Shown piece by piece: positions 1 to 13,855 of a stretch of DNA of 64,000 nucleotides. The number at the start of each line of letters is the position of its first letter. Positions within the stretch are counted from its first letter, which is position 1. The translations under genes were made by a program, and so were the position numbers. The notes below the pieces were generated by a model that had not been told where the DNA came from, searched no databases, and worked only from the letters and a program-made list of their open reading frames with translations. The stretch spans positions 22,656,427 through 22,720,426 of the forward strand of contig OX442315.1 in assembly GCA_949358305.1 (NCBI GenBank), in the 5' to 3' direction. The stretch is from Strigamia acuminata. Taxonomy: Eukaryota > Arthropoda > Chilopoda > Geophilomorpha > Linotaeniidae.

Positions 1-2240
1 TTATCTTCAAAAATAATACGTCACTATTGTGTGCTAAGTACGATTTTCATGATTCTAACTAGAAAGGTGCATTCATAAACGCGTGTGTATTTAAAGACGT
101 TTTGTTGTTTAAATGTTGTGCGCAAGCCCGCTGTAACTGAAACGGACGTTTTAATGTGTTGTTAAAAAAATGCTGTTTAATCTAAATGGCTTTATGAATG
201 TGCGTAGTTGTGCAATTCTAGACATTCCGACTACTTCCCAACATTGCCATATATAAAAAGTTTAAATAACATTTCCATTGCCTCGTCCGGTTGAATTGAA
301 GTTATGAACATACACGCAACTCCAGTATTGTGCTGTGCATACCACTTAGCTGTACGAGGATGCTTTAATGTAATTTTCCATCGCGGCAAGTTGATTCAAC
401 AATTCATGCAGTCTTTTTGCTTGTACCAAACAAAATTATTTATTAAAAAAATTATTCGTGACAAACAATTTTTGCGTCCAACTTGTACAGTAAAGAATTA
501 AAAAAGTCGGGTTTTAATAGAGTAAACTTTTTCAATGGTTCATTTGTAAATGAAGTTCATGAATGATTAATAAGAAAATTTGCTTCAACTTTCCTTGGTA
601 TCTAATGCAGGCCAATTACTTATTTCGTCTTCTCTCGAGTTTAAAGTTACATTTTGCCTAGTTTCACATGAAAAATGTGTTCATTAGTGATTCATAAAAT
701 TTGCATAGTGAGTGTTGAAAGCTGAAGATGGCAAAGACATATCTCCTGTCAAGGATGGATGGGATGTATCTTCCTGTGGATAATCTAGCAAGGCAGTTTG
801 TGCAATATTGACAAGTAAAATATTATTTAATTTTTGTTTTATTCCCATCTAGTCAGGCTTTCTCAACGTCAGCACGTTTATCTGGATGAACAGGTTCAGT
901 GCACGTGTCTTTTAAATGAGAAAAAAATCTAGTGAAGTGTTGTTCACTCAATTGGGAAATTAGGTAAATGTCAATTAAAAGTTGCACGGTTGCAGTTTTT
1001 CCCCCCCAGTGTAAGCATTAGTTATTGGGCCTAATTTAAAAAGAAAAGCGAAAAAGATACATTCATTTTCTATGTTAATTTCTTTCAAAATGCAAAATAA
1101 AATAAAATAGAAATAAAAGTAATAAAGGTGTTAAGTTTCAATATTTTACAGAGGAAAAACTGAGCGCTTTTCATCAAATTCACATTTGAACCGACCTTTA
1201 AAAAACAGTTGTTTTTAAACTTATTCAAATTCTTGACACGACCTATCTTGGAAGTAGCTGGTACATTGGATTAAACCGATCTCACTCGACTCGAGTCAAA
1301 GTCGCTTCCATTTGGATGTGTGTGTCTGTGGTTCAATGAGTATTGAATATTGAGCAAATTCATGAGATGAGATCTTTCTCAAATTGGAATTATAGCAACA
1401 GTGACAATTTGATTGTTAAATAAAGCATGTCATTTTACATCAAAAAAATAAATAAATAAATAGAAATAAACACGCAATAACGAAACAGATTTCGTCCTAA
1501 GAATCATTGTACAAACTACACAAATAAAAGCAGCAGACTTTTGCCATTTAGATCCTCTTTCTTTCTCTATCTCACCCACTCTCGAGATTGAGCCAGAAGT
1601 TCAAATTGCAACTGGTCCATTGCACCCAGGTTAGTAGCCATCGGATCAACCTTTGTGAGATATTGGCGCGCTCAGCTGCAGATATTGTGTTCTGTGAGTG
1701 TAATTAAACGCAAAAAAGAACCTTTTTTATCTCACTGGTTATTTATCTCTTCATATCTCCGTTAAACCCCAATAGAATTAAACTATTTCCTTTTTTTCTT
1801 AAATAAAAGATAGAAAACTTGATCGCAATCTTCACTTACGGTACACTCAAGCCAAAAATTCAGCTGCAGGCATCTCGTAAGTTGTGTTGTTGATGTGTAT
1901 TTTCTGCTGTACATACTAAAGCGATAAGGATAGCGCTGACAAGTTAATTGCACTGTTTTTTTTTTAAAAAATAATATTATTAATTAACATAGCCGAGTTG
2001 TCATATAAAGAACATTTTTTCTACGGTTAGTCTTAAATCCTTAATTTAGAAATAAACATTTCGGTTGTGTTATTGTCTAGATTTTAGAAAAAAAAAACAA
2101 AAGTTTATTGATTTCACGCCCCATTGTAATCCTTCAGCAACATAATTAGCCAATTCATTTTGTGGTAACGCTATATTGTAGCAATTTTGTCAGGAAACTC
2201 TCATTTTTACATTCTTCGAATCACCTTGATGGTAACTAAG
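1..2240. other. AT-rich non-coding stretch
   Basis: I see no exon, domain or RNA gene that I can support on either strand. The DNA is AT-rich with homopolymer runs and a short AAAT-type microsatellite near 1440-1465. Open frames are short, of random composition and lack recognisable motifs. Confidence 0.6.
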
Positions 2241-2242
2241 AA

Positions 2243-2357
2243 TATAAGCAGTACGTACATAACTCATTTGACATTTTGTTTCGTTTCAACGAAACGTTAG
2301 TAGTCCAGCAATTAAGTTGAGGCAGCCAACAAGAGATCGGCTCAAAACCACCTGAAG
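2243..2357 (+). promoter_or_regulatory. possible core promoter and 5' leader exon
   Basis: A TATA-like TATAAG (2243-2248) is followed by a small palindrome around 2282-2296 (CGTTTC/GAAACG arms). A strong splice-donor context, GAAG followed by GTAAGT, ends the possible exon at 2357. Spliced to the acceptor at 9703 it would put ...CCTGAAG directly before the ATG of the P450-like gene. This is inference from motifs only; the leader could belong to another gene or be chance. Confidence 0.25.
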
Positions 2358-5300
2358 GTAAGTTAATGGGTAAATATGTTTGTGGCTCATTAACTATTGG
2401 TTTCCTCCACGGTGACCGTGTCGGAGGGGAAAACTGCTCAATGTGAGTGTTCTTTTGTTTCTTGGGGAATGTGTTTTAGGGCAAATTTGCCACCTCAAAT
2501 GAGGACTTAAAGCAGCCATTAACGTCGCAAACCCGAGTTAACTGCGTTGTAATTAGACGGAGGGAAAAGTGCTAATTCTTCTAATGTTAAGGAATTGTGC
2601 AATCCATAATATTAAAGAGATATTGCACCAACAAATTCGGCTTTAACTTTCGGTTGCAAATAACAACACACATTAGACCCCATTTTCGACTTTGATTACA
2701 TGTGCTTCATGGTGTAGATACAAAATGGTCTGAGCAAATGCCAAAATTGCAAGTGTGGGATTATTCGAACATTAATCATTCTTCTAGACTACATATTGAA
2801 ATTCTTTTCATTACACTTCCATTGTACTTTCTTATTCAAAGCTTTAACATTTTTATAATAATAAAATTCTAATCAAAATTTATTATTTTAAACTTTTCAC
2901 ATCCGGATTATCCCAGAAAAATTGCATTCTAAAAAAATTTTGCGTATAACATTTTTGCATGCCAAAAAAATCTGCAGAAAATGTTATCAAATTGCTGCAG
3001 AGTTCTGTAGAATTTATTCTGCTAGTGTGCAGAAATCTGCGGAACTTTTCTTTCCTGATACTAAAAGCGAGATGAAAAAAACAACAAAAAAAACTGTGTT
3101 TTTGGGCCTAAAAGACTAATAACATGTGCATCTGGATCACTTTCAAAATTCACACCCAAGTTACATATTAAATTTTTTTTTTCTTAATATTTAGATATAA
3201 ATATGATTTATCTAGAAATAATACTCAAAAGATGATAAAATATTTAATATGTAAAATTTAGAAATGAGATAAAAGTAGAATCCATCATTCTAAAGTATCC
3301 TCATTTCGTATGCGGTATGTAATCATTTTAAATGAATCCAATTGCAACGCGATCCGAGATGGGAAGGAAAATAATTGACCTGCCATAAATCTCTTGAACA
3401 CCAGGTCACTTACAGGAACAGCAGAGCACTTAATTGGTTACACAAGAGAATCCACCCAATCTCCATCTAGTCGACCGGGATCATCCCATAGGATCGGGGT
3501 GAATAAAAGGTGTTGGTAGTAATCCAAAGGTCATTTAGTTGGCAGTACTAACACCTTTCTGAGAAATGAATTGTAGTGAGCATGCGCGAAGAGAATAAAA
3601 CTTTTATTCATGTAATAAACATCAATTAGTGGAATAGGGAAAAGGTGTAATTTTATGACGGTAACTTCACGCTGAGCTGGAGAAGAGTTTGGAAGGAAAT
3701 AAAATCACTATAAATAGCTTTAAGTCAATTATCATCATTGTTAAAGACAGCATCGTACAAAGCAAAAAATAAAATGTTCTCTTGATGACTCATTCAATCA
3801 AATAAATTGAATCCGCCGTAATACGAAATTCATATTTATCGCCTCTTGCGAAGTATACAGAAAACCTGGATGAAAATTCTTCCAAGTGCAGGGCGATGAG
3901 AAGCGATAAACACAAGTGTGATTTTCACTGATTCAGTAACATGCAAACTAATTGATTTGTTTCGAATATACAGTACTGTTTCTAGATGGCGCCACTTGTC
4001 TAAAAGACAATTTATTTTTTTAAATTCAAATCTAGTGAAATGTTGTCAATATAGTGCATTAACATACGAAATCCAGAAACAGTAGCTAAAATTACTGCGG
4101 CAGTGAGTACAAGTTTGTTTTTGCACGTTTAATGATCAAAAAACTAAACTTTTCTCATAAAAAAATCTCATCTAATTACATAGTTTTTGCCAACTTCAGA
4201 AACATGATTTCCGTTTTTTAATGCTATTTAAAACCTTATTACTCATTTAACTAATCCAATCTTACACAAAAAAAGCATTTATACAAAACTTAATACAGAC
4301 CCTTGTGGCGCATTTGGATGCAATTTGATTAAAACTGAAAAGTGCCTAATTTAATCAGACCATTGTGGTACGCTGCAATCTCTTCAGAATTACTATCTTT
4401 TTAATTCCACAAGATGTGCATAATGTGAGATCACAATTTCTTATATCTTAAGGTTTGGTTAAAAATGTAAATGGAATAAAAATGGAGAAAACCTTCTTGT
4501 TGAGTTTTTAAAAGAGGACTGGTTTGTTTTAGAAAGAAAAAGGGGTAGATAGCACTCTCCAATTGGTGAGCAAAGAACACCTGACCTTAATTAGTGGATT
4601 CTTAGACAGGTCAGATGAAAGTTTTGAAGATATATGGAATTTGGGGTGGGAAGGTAAGAGATACAATCACTAAATAAGTTTGAAAAAATAAATGAAATTT
4701 TAAATTGATATACAACCAGAATTTAAAGAACAATTTAGAGATAAATGAACACAATACAAAAATAAGAAAATAAAAAAATACCAAGCAAATACAAAAATGG
4801 CACTTGGGTAAAACCACTCGGTTTTCACACATAACATTGCATTGCATTGCAAGTTAAATATATCGGCAACACGGAATCAAATCTTTAATTGCATATTTTC
4901 GTTCCACTTTAGATCTCAAGTGATGGAAATTCAAGTAATTGACGACAAGTTCGATGCAATAAATAAACCTCAAAAAATTATCCTAATCATGTTTGAAATG
5001 TTGTGTGCTTTTCACTTTAAACATAATTCCATATTTGGCTTATTAGATTATCAGCTTTGCCGTTAACGCAAAAGTACGGCTTTGGTTTCTACTACCAGCA
5101 CGCAAAGTAATCGGCCCCCATCAGGACGTGCCATTGACATTGATCAATGAACAAAGGAAGAAACCGAATGAATCCAGTTGGAAATGGGAAATCATATTTC
5201 ACCGCTCTCCGTGTACCGACGATAGATGCCTTTCATGGAGAAACTGCTTAACTGTATCCATTATTCAATCACAATGCCTGCGACAATAGTAGCGTCATTA

Positions 5301-8300
5301 TTTACCAATATAGAACATTTCCGAATTTTTTTGACACATATTACTTACTATTTTATTCTCGACTTACCAAAGTAGAAAAAAATTCCATCTGCACCTACAC
5401 TTCAGCTCAAAATCCGCTTTCTTTTAAGGTAAACGTGACTTTAACTTGCCTATTATTCCATTATTTGTCACAGCGTCGTCGGATTTCGAAGAGTTTAAAT
5501 TGTTATTAATAAAGACCAACGTAAAGTGCTTGTCCTGCGGGAGGTGACTGTGTATTCATATGCAAATTATTAGTAACTAATGTTGGACTATAGAGGCCAT
5601 TTTGAAGTGGCCATTGTGCTTTTATCTCCACACACTCTAATTTGCACATTTTCACGTTATTTACTGCATTTTGGTATCATTAAGATATTTGATTTATATG
5701 TTTTCTAGTTAATTAATAGCCAGAAATCTTGTTCAACATTCGCTTGGCTTTTGCCCCATGAGTTTTGCTACAATTCATAAATAAAATTTGATTTTCTGAT
5801 AGAAATAAAGTGAGAACAATTTCAAACTTTTTCCAAATCGATTTTCCTAGTGTGAAATTAAAAAAAATAATTTATCAGATATTGTCAAAATAGTTTTTTA
5901 AAATGATATTTCTCCATGTGATTCTTAAGAAAAGTTTATTTTTTAACACTACAACTTATACACTGAATATCCTTAACAATAAATTTTCTAGAAATGCTTA
6001 CATTTCCTGATGACATGTCAAAAGTCATACAGATTTAGGAACCATTTTGGAGTTTGTCTAATAACTCATGTCCCAGAAAATTGAAAAATGTTACCAAGTT
6101 ATATACGCCACTTGAATCTAGGATTTTTTTAAAAAAAATACCAGGTATTATGACACCAAGAACATGATATCAATATAATAAAATGATAAATTTGTTTCCA
6201 GCAGAAATAAACCAAAAAACATCAATATATATGCATCAATAGAAAAACATTTATTTTTTAGGCTTGTGCGTGATCATTCTGGTCAGATGATGTACGCAAT
6301 GGCTATTTGTCAGAAATGAAATGAGAAAAAAGAAAAGAAAAAGAAAAAGGATAATTAGAAAGGAATCTATTGAACCAATCTATCTGGTCAGAGCTGACAA
6401 CAGACAATTGTGTGACCAAGAATTACAGTGGATCGAAGACCATCAACAACAGTCGCAATAAATGCTTGTCGATTTTTAAAATGTATTTTTTTCCACAGTG
6501 TTGAAATAAGAAATTGAGATTTTTTGTTAGTTTTAAGTTTTGAAGAAAAGCTTAGTGTCAAAAACTGTCAAAAATTCATTCCAACTTGAATTATACTTAA
6601 GAAAAATTATGAACTTCTTATGTTCTAGTTCTGTATCTCCAAAGAGTACTCAAATTGGCTTTGAAGCTTATACCTTGGAATTCGAACAGCTGGATCACCA
6701 AGATACTTTGATAGCGGTCTCTATCGAAGCTTTTCTAAAGAGATTCTACTGGAAGCCAATAATGGGTGCAGTTGGTCTCTCGCCTGCTATGGAGAGTGAC
6801 AATCCCTTCTTAAGATTGATCCGTTCACTGCCCATTTTCTTTCCAAGCGGCGCCGTGATGAATGGTTGTGCGCCTCATTCCGCAGTCGGGTAAAAGTAGA
6901 AAGAATTATTTAGTGCTATGCTATAGTCTGACATGTGCCGCAACGTTGATGCCAAAGATGGATCGTTTTCACTGCCGTGAATCATCAAGAAAGTGAGTTT
7001 GTTGTTTAAAGTTGAATAACTTCTAGATTAATAACTTTGACCAACTTTTGATGGAATTTAAATAAAAGTTTAAAATGATATCGAGTCGAGTTAACTTTGT
7101 TGTTGTTCTACTTTTTGTTTTTCCAACGTAGATAATTCAGAATGAAATTCAATTGAATCTTGATAAGGTATGTAGGAAGTCCAATTTTAGGCGGAGCTTT
7201 GGCTCAATCTGTGGGATGCTCAGCTGGAGTGAAATGCGGCTTTCTTTTCCTTCATTGATTAAAAGCGGGAGCAGAACGAATGCTTTGACTGTTGATCACC
7301 ATGGAGATCACGTGCATCACGCGCATAGATTCCCCGCTGTCTGACGTGTGCAATTTTTCACTGCCGTGAATTATAACCGCCAGTATTAGGCAAAGAGGGG
7401 GAAAAGCATTTGCTGAGCTCATTTCCCTCACTTTAAATATGTGTGGATTTTTTTTTATCCTTCGTTTAAGAAATTTAGTGGTTATGTCAGTTAAGAATTA
7501 AACTTGTTTAATTAAAATTACCCAAAGCCACGCCGTTTAGACTATAACTGCTGACAGCACCAACTCCATCTTGTTTATTTATAGGTAATTGCTTTTCAAA
7601 ATAGCAGCTCGTCTACAAGATAACAATCATCCATTATTGAACAAATTTCACTTTAATTTTCTATTTTGTTAATGCGGAAAAAACTGCTGATTAAATTTTT
7701 TTGACTTAGTGAAAATGGGGCAATAAAAAACAACTAACTTCGTATAAAACTGTTATTGCCTGGATTAGCAATCTTTAATTATCTAAAAGTCTCGCAAGCA
7801 AATTTCTCATTTTATTTCATCACCAGGACAATTCTAAAAATTTCGACACACGTTATTCAGAATTTCCGTAATAACAATAAAACAGAATAACTTCCTATAG
7901 CAATAACAAGAAAAAACGATTTAAAATCTATTCATACATATGATCAGCCTGCAAATAAACATCTATTTTAATTTAGTTGGCATTTCAAGGTTCATTGAAA
8001 AAATTTAGAATAACAATTTTATTTTCCCCATTCAAATAAATGACTGTTACACTCGTCTAAGTTTTTGTCATGAGCCATGAAATGTTACCACTCTTAAAAA
8101 CTATTTAATAATTCCATTCAACACATGAAAATAATTTACAATTCTTATTCCATTCAACGAGGCATTTAATTTGTTGTGAAGCTTTATTAAAACATGTCCA
8201 GATTTCCTGGCGAGTATAAGCAAATTATATTTTATTACCCTTATAACCTCCCTTAGTCATAAATCAAAAAGTTAAAAAAAATAATACTTCTAAAACAACA

Positions 8301-9703
8301 TTTATAAATTACAAAACCCTTTCCTCTTATACACGATAATCCCTTCAACCGCCTGCAGAGAAATCTACTTAGACCGATCATAAAGGTAATGTAATGCCAT
8401 AAAAATCAGTATGTTACAAATAGAAAGCCAAAAGAAACAATCAAAGGTAAACGCGTTTGACCAAAGAAAAACTAGCAAGAAATCTCAGTATCATAAAAGT
8501 CATAGCCGTCCGGTTTTATTGTCTTTAGGAGTGCACATAAATTTTTATGAGATTGAACAAAAACAAGGGTTTAAATATCATTTTGATAAAAACATTGTTA
8601 TTGCAGAGCTTATCATACATTGTTGCCCAAAATATCTGCGATAATTCCATTTCCTTTAATTACACAAAAACAAATTGATGTATATGCATTTCCATTTACG
8701 AGCAATAACATTTTTATGTAACAACGCTAAATTAATTACAAGTGTGAGTTTATATGATTCATCACAATTTCAACTACGTGTTGAGTTACGAAAGGGCATT
8801 TAATTTTCATATAAAATATTAAAACTAATTTAATATTTTGTAGAATAATCTTTTTTTTCTAATTAGACTAATGTACAGAAGAAAGAAAAAAACTTACAAT
8901 CTATTATTCCTGCCTCTAATATTTGCTAACAGATGCCAGCAGCATTTGGAAGGTTGCTGCGTATTGATTTTCTTCTACAACACTGAATTCCGCAGTTTCC
9001 TTTCCGACAAGAAGCTTGGGATAAGGCAAAAAGAAAGCTTACACCCGCTGGCTGTTTTTCAAATTTAAACTATTGCACCAAAAACAGCATTTATTTTCGT
9101 GAGTAGATCACATGTATAATTATAGTGATTGTTTATTTTCAAACACAAAGTACTAGCTCGCCTCCAATTAACACCGCAGTAGCTAACACTCCCAACGGGA
9201 AATCCAATTCATTTTGGTGCATTTTATTACAGCATTTAATCAAGTAATACATCAAATTATAAATACATTTTTAAAATCTGTTTTATTATGCGTTGAAGGT
9301 CAGTGCTTTGTGTTTAGAGTTTCTCTTTTTTGTTGTTACATTTCAATTTATATTAACACGCAGTTGTCTGCAAATTACATCAGCAGTACAGAATAGACCT
9401 TTTTGCAGAAGACATTAATTTTATATTATGCCGCTAGGTGAAGTTATAACTGTAAACAGCCATCCTGCATTACTTGCTGTTATTAAAATAATAAAATAAT
9501 AATAAAAAAATGGGTACCAAATTAGAAAAACCAAAGAAAAAAAACTAGTTCTATATTTTTATTTTAGTCATGTAGTAAAAACATTTGGCCACCCTTCTGT
9601 AATTGTTATTAGTTCTTTATGATCGGTTATAAAACAAACTAATCACATCGACTGCTCACGTAATGGCGTTTCCGCTAATAACATTTATTTAATTACCAAT
9701 TAG
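2358..9703. other. long AT-rich region without a supported gene
   Basis: No exon of a known family was recognised on either strand. Slightly GC-richer islands lie at about 6650-6900 and 7180-7380. Both are close to the phrase TTTTTCACTGCCGTGAAT or a near copy of it (6968 and 7352 regions), so they may belong to a decayed repeat. A purine-rich AAAAG run lies near 6327-6350. The stretch may be the first intron of the P450-like gene if the leader at 2.3 kb is real. Confidence 0.5.
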
Positions 9704-12341
9704 ATGGCTGACCTACCCGGGAATGCGGGAGTGAGATTGCTCGGTGACAAAACGTTGGACATCTACAAAGATACGATGACTTTTGTGAATCGGTCCACAG
9801 AGCAGTATAAATCCCGAGTATTTCTCTCACGATTCTTAATGAAGCCGACAGTGATATTAGCATCTAATAATGCAACTTATGAAATGCTAAATTGTAAGTA
9901 AACTTCAATTGCTTTTTAAGGAGTTAAATGGTGTTTTCGAAACATTTCAGCTAATCACACCAATTTTAACATGGGTTATAAAGATTTCATGTACAATTTT
10001 TACGGCGATAACATCTTATTTATGAATGGCAAGTCCTTACATAGCTTATCCTATCGTTGAATGGCAACAGAATATAATTGCCCACATCTTTAGATAAAGA
10101 TGCATTGGCTGCTCGTGCATTTATCCAACCGTTCTTCTGCGAGGAAGTAAGAAGAAGAAATTTCGATAAAGCTCTCAAGTTAGTATTTCTTTCGTAATTA
10201 ACATTTACAATTTTAATGAATACTAATGTTGAAATTGCAGGCTCGTTTCTGAATGGACTAGTTCATTGCCAGCAAGGTGAACACAACAACAAGCAGTTAA
10301 AATACATTAACCTGAAAATCTTGCATGTCTTTAACGCACAGAGAAGCAATTCCAGTGTACGGCAGTTTTAAAGAACTGGCTAGACATCTGTGTATTATTC
10401 TATTTCTTGGAATTGACTCTGCAGAGGTTATTCGTGAAATAATAGCTTTAACAACAGTTCATGGTACGTGATAGTGCAATTAAATTACGTAGTTTGTTTC
10501 GCTTTTAATGGATAATTAAAATTAAAATAATGGTTCATTTTAGGAGTCATTTCATTACCCATGAATGCTAAAGTTCCGTCCTTCATACCATTATCGGATA
10601 AAAAAGCCATTGCAGCAAAAGTATGTGCTCGTGTTGTGAAGTGTAAATTTGATAAACATGCAACTCCAATTTGCATGTTTAAGCATTCATAATTTAATTA
10701 TATTTCAGGAAAAGTTAGCTTCAATTATTAAGCAACATGTCTCGCTTGATCATCTCAACCTCTCGAATGAAAAGTTGCAGTTGCTCATTCAACATTTGTT
10801 TATGTCAGTCACTTTCCTCATTCCAAAAGCCATTGCATCCCTTCTAACATCCTTTGTAATTTCATCAAAATTATGGATAAGGGTATGAATAATGGATCTA
10901 ATTTGTACGCAGTCAAATTGCAAATATTTAAGTAAATTGTCGTTTAATTAGGATTACACTAATAAACAAGGATATCTACTAAAGGAAGAACTTGATAATC
11001 TTCTTTTGGAAATCCAAAGATGTTGGCCACCATTTGCTGGTGGTATACGAATAGCAAACAAAGTACGTATAAATAGGAATTAGGAAAGCCCATACAGCAG
11101 AAAATCCTATTTTGATTTAATTGCAAAAATGAAAAATATAGTACATTCACAGTTTCACACGAGATCAAAAGTTAAATTACTCATTTCTTTATACACTGTA
11201 TAGTTACCGATTAAGAGTCACCCCCTCGAATAGTAGGCGCAGCTGAGACACCAAAAATACCGTATTTTTGCAAAAGTACGGTATTGTTTCCGTATTTAAC
11301 CTCACGAACGAAGCATACATTCATCGTTCGTGAGGTTAAATACGGAAACAATACCGTACTTTTGCAAAAATGTGCTCAGACTTCGTTTGTTACATTAAAC
11401 AAATGTAACAAACGAAAAACCGGAATTATAATTGCTAACAAAAATGGCAGTTTTGAATAAAAGCCGCGGCTCTTAATCGATAAAATACGGTATATACATA
11501 TCCTTGAATTGTACACCAGAGGACAAAAAAAACTTCCCTGCAGGACAGTTGTTTTAAGTTTGTCCACCATTGGGCAGTAAAAAAACCGTTGAGATTTAAT
11601 GACATCAGCATTGGCCCAGTTCGTTTTCGGATCTGGTCATGGTGTAGTCTCGGCAATTTCCCTCGTAGTTTCCAAATTTTGAAACCGGTCAAAACCAGTA
11701 TGTCATTGAATATCAATGGTTTTTTAGGTCCACTGATGGACAAACTTAAAACAATTGTTGTGCAGGGAAGTTTATGAAGCCCATAGTGTCTATTCTGATT
11801 GCTGTGAGGGGTCCATTACTCAATTTCTAACTACCGGTACTTTAAAATATTTTTCTTTTACAACTGAAGGATTGCCAGCTACAGGGATATCAAATCCCAT
11901 CTGGCTATGGTGTTTTTTATCTAAATTTTGCCGTTCATCGAGATCCGGAAATATTTCCAGATCCAGAAACGTTTTGGCCAGAACGCTGGAAGACTTGGTG
12001 AGTTGCGCTACAATATTTTGTGTGATCAAAGTTTTTAATTTTACATCTTTGTAGTAATGCCACCCATCGAGATCGCATTTATAGTTATGGTGGTGGTCCT
12101 AGAAATTGCATTGTTTCTTACCTCATGGAAGATGTCGTCAAAGTATAATACTTTATTGGGTATAAATAAATACATTATAAATAAATTATAAATTTCTTCC
12201 CACTAGAGAATATGCTGCAGTTTAATGGAGAATTGTTATTGGGAACCAATAAAGTTTACAAATTCAGATCTAAAATGGATTCCAGTGACTAGACCAAAAC
12301 AAGATCCAGTCATTCAATTCATTTCAAAACATCCAAAATGA
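9704..12341 (+). CDS. cytochrome P450-like protein, 11 exons
   Basis: Exons by GT-AG junctions: 9704-9893, 9951-10028 (GC donor), 10094-10178, 10241-10276, 10342-10463, 10544-10620, 10709-10882, 10952-11062, 11870-11997, 12055-12142, 12207-12341, about 407 codons. The order is typical of P450s: an N-terminal LPGNAGVRLLGD segment, a K-helix region EIQRCWPPFAGG, a GYQIPSGYGVF strand, HRDPEIFPDPETFWPERW (PERF region), then the heme loop YGGGPRNCIV with its cysteine ligand. The protein starts at the proline/glycine segment, so no membrane anchor is encoded unless an upstream exon was missed; acceptor AG lies directly before this ATG. The I-helix segment reads LFMSVTFLIPKAIASLLTSF and lacks the usual A/G-G-x-D/E-T-T oxygen-activation motif. 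The residue after Cys-x is Val, not the usual Gly. An AATAAA lies near 12361. The family is clear; the subfamily and substrate are not. Confidence 0.85.
11266..11369. repeat. near-perfect hairpin in P450 intron 8
   Basis: Two arms of about 46 bases (11266-11311 and 11324-11369) are reverse complements separated by about 12 bases. The arms contain TACGGTATTGTTTCCG. This is probably a very young foldback/MITE insertion inside the 807-bp intron between exons 8 and 9. Confidence 0.8.
11529..11778. mobile_element. MITE with ~70-bp inverted ends
   Basis: The left end AAACTTCCCTGCAGGACAGT matches, in inverse orientation, the right end ...GTTGTGCAGGGAAGTTT. Similarity continues inward for about 70 bases (GTTTTAAGTTTGTCCA versus TGGACAAACTTAAAAC). 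No transposase is encoded. It lies in P450 intron 8 and is not expected to disrupt coding. Confidence 0.65.
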
Positions 12342-12572
12342 ACTTTATTTAGCAAAGTGAAATAAAAACATGGTGTTGTTGGTTGTTGTTATTGTTGTTG
12401 TTTGAGATCTAATAAGCTTATTAATAAATAGTAGTAAATCTGATTCATTAAAAGAATCATTATATTGAATGCTGTTGTGCCTGTAACATAAAGTTATGGA
12501 AATTGATTAAATTATAGACTACGACAATAAAAATGTTTATAATGTTGACATTTTGTTGAAGTTTTGATTTAG

Positions 12573-13060
12573 TTTAAAGATCAAGTGCACTGAGTGGGTT
12601 TAATTTTTTTTCTGATAGAGCATAATAAAAAAATATTTTTTATGTTCTAAAAAAAAAAAATTTGGGCCTTTATCAATTGAAAAACTTGACTTTTTCAATG
12701 TGATGCATGATGGTTGTTGGCTGGAGGACCTACGTCATCAGTTCTGTGGTGGCTGGTGGTGGTGTTGTTGCGCACGCGCATCAGATTGCGCATGCGCAGA
12801 GGCAGAGGACAGTTTTCACTCCCGCAGTCAAGGTCAGCCATTACATTATGAATCCAACCTAAGCTCAGAACAAGTTCCAGGTCAACTGAACTAGAGAACG
12901 TGATACTCCCATGATTCTTTGCCTTGTCAACACCCGATATTGCGATAGTTATTAAACAATGATAAAGGCCCAAATTTTATTTTTTTTAACATGAAAAATA
13001 TTTTTTTATTTGGCTATATCAGAAAAAAATAAAACCCACTCAGTGCACTTGACCTTTAAA
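12573..13060. mobile_element. MITE with ~100-bp terminal inverted repeats
   Basis: The left arm TTTAAAG.TCAAGTGCACTGAGTGGG and onward through TTTGGGCCTTTATCA is repeated inverted at the right, ending GTGCACTTGACCTTTAAA. The centre (about 12700-12950) is GC-richer with GCGCATGCGCAG palindromes. No transposase is seen. It lies about 230 bp beyond the P450 stop codon. Confidence 0.75.
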
Positions 13061-13252
13061 TAAAATACACTGTCCTGAGCCGAGGAGCAAAATCAGTCTG
13101 GCAAACGGGGGATCTCGGTTTGACTTCCGGCTCAGGACTCCTCAGAGTCCGAGCCAGTTCGTATTTTCAACTAGAAATTTTAAGGGGGGTCTAAAGATCA
13201 GTGTGAACCAGGCATAACTAATAGATCAGTGTAAACCAGACGTAGCTAATGA

Positions 13253-13492
13253 AATACCGTAAAGTTTCAAATTGGAGCCGGGTCCGAATAAGCGCCGGAG
13301 GTATAAATAATAATAAAAATAATAAATCACTGAATTCGTCAATAATTGCATAAACAATCAATAATTTGTATAATGAATCGTTTAATTGTTTAAAAAAATC
13401 AGTTAATTCCCTCTTGACTCAAATAGACGCCGAGGGGGTCGGGTACAAAAAATAAATAGGCGCCAGGGCGCTTATTTAAAGTTTAACGGAGG
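13253..13492. mobile_element. MITE, ACCGTAAA-end family
   Basis: The left end TACCGTAAAGTTTCAAAT and inner AATAAGCGCC face an inverted right end GGCGCTTATTTAAAGTTTAACGG. The inverted ends are imperfect, so this is an older copy. A related element sits in a serpin intron at 48278-48495. Confidence 0.5.
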
Positions 13493-13855
13493 CACGTGCA
13501 TAAATTTGTAAAATATATGCATAGGAATGTACAAGAATATATTTTTTAAGCATTCAAATAGTTGAATCCACATTTTAAAATTTTTTAAATGTTACTCACT
13601 CGTTTGGTTAGATGTGTTGCTGTATGTATGTGTATTATGGTCGTTTTAAAAATTGTCCTTAAAACAAAGAGATTTTAAAATATTTATAAAAATAAATTAA
13701 ACTGATGAACTAAACTAAATTTTTTATAATTTTTCAATAGCGGCATTGCAAAATCTGAACACATCTACAATTGATATTCAATTGGCTGCACACCTGCCAG
13801 TGTGTCATCACATCAGGTTGACTGTTTGCTTTCATATACATAAAAATAGCCCAAT

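Noticed and set aside
6540-6893. 117-codon open frame on the + strand
   Set aside because: No motif, no splice context and no homologous pattern; composition looks like chance in a slightly GC-rich patch.
13076-13160. tRNA-like phrase with a B-box resemblance (GGTTTGACTTCC) suggesting a tRNA or tRNA-derived SINE
   Set aside because: No cloverleaf, A-box or acceptor stem could be drawn and no repeat copy was seen, so it is not listed as a feature.
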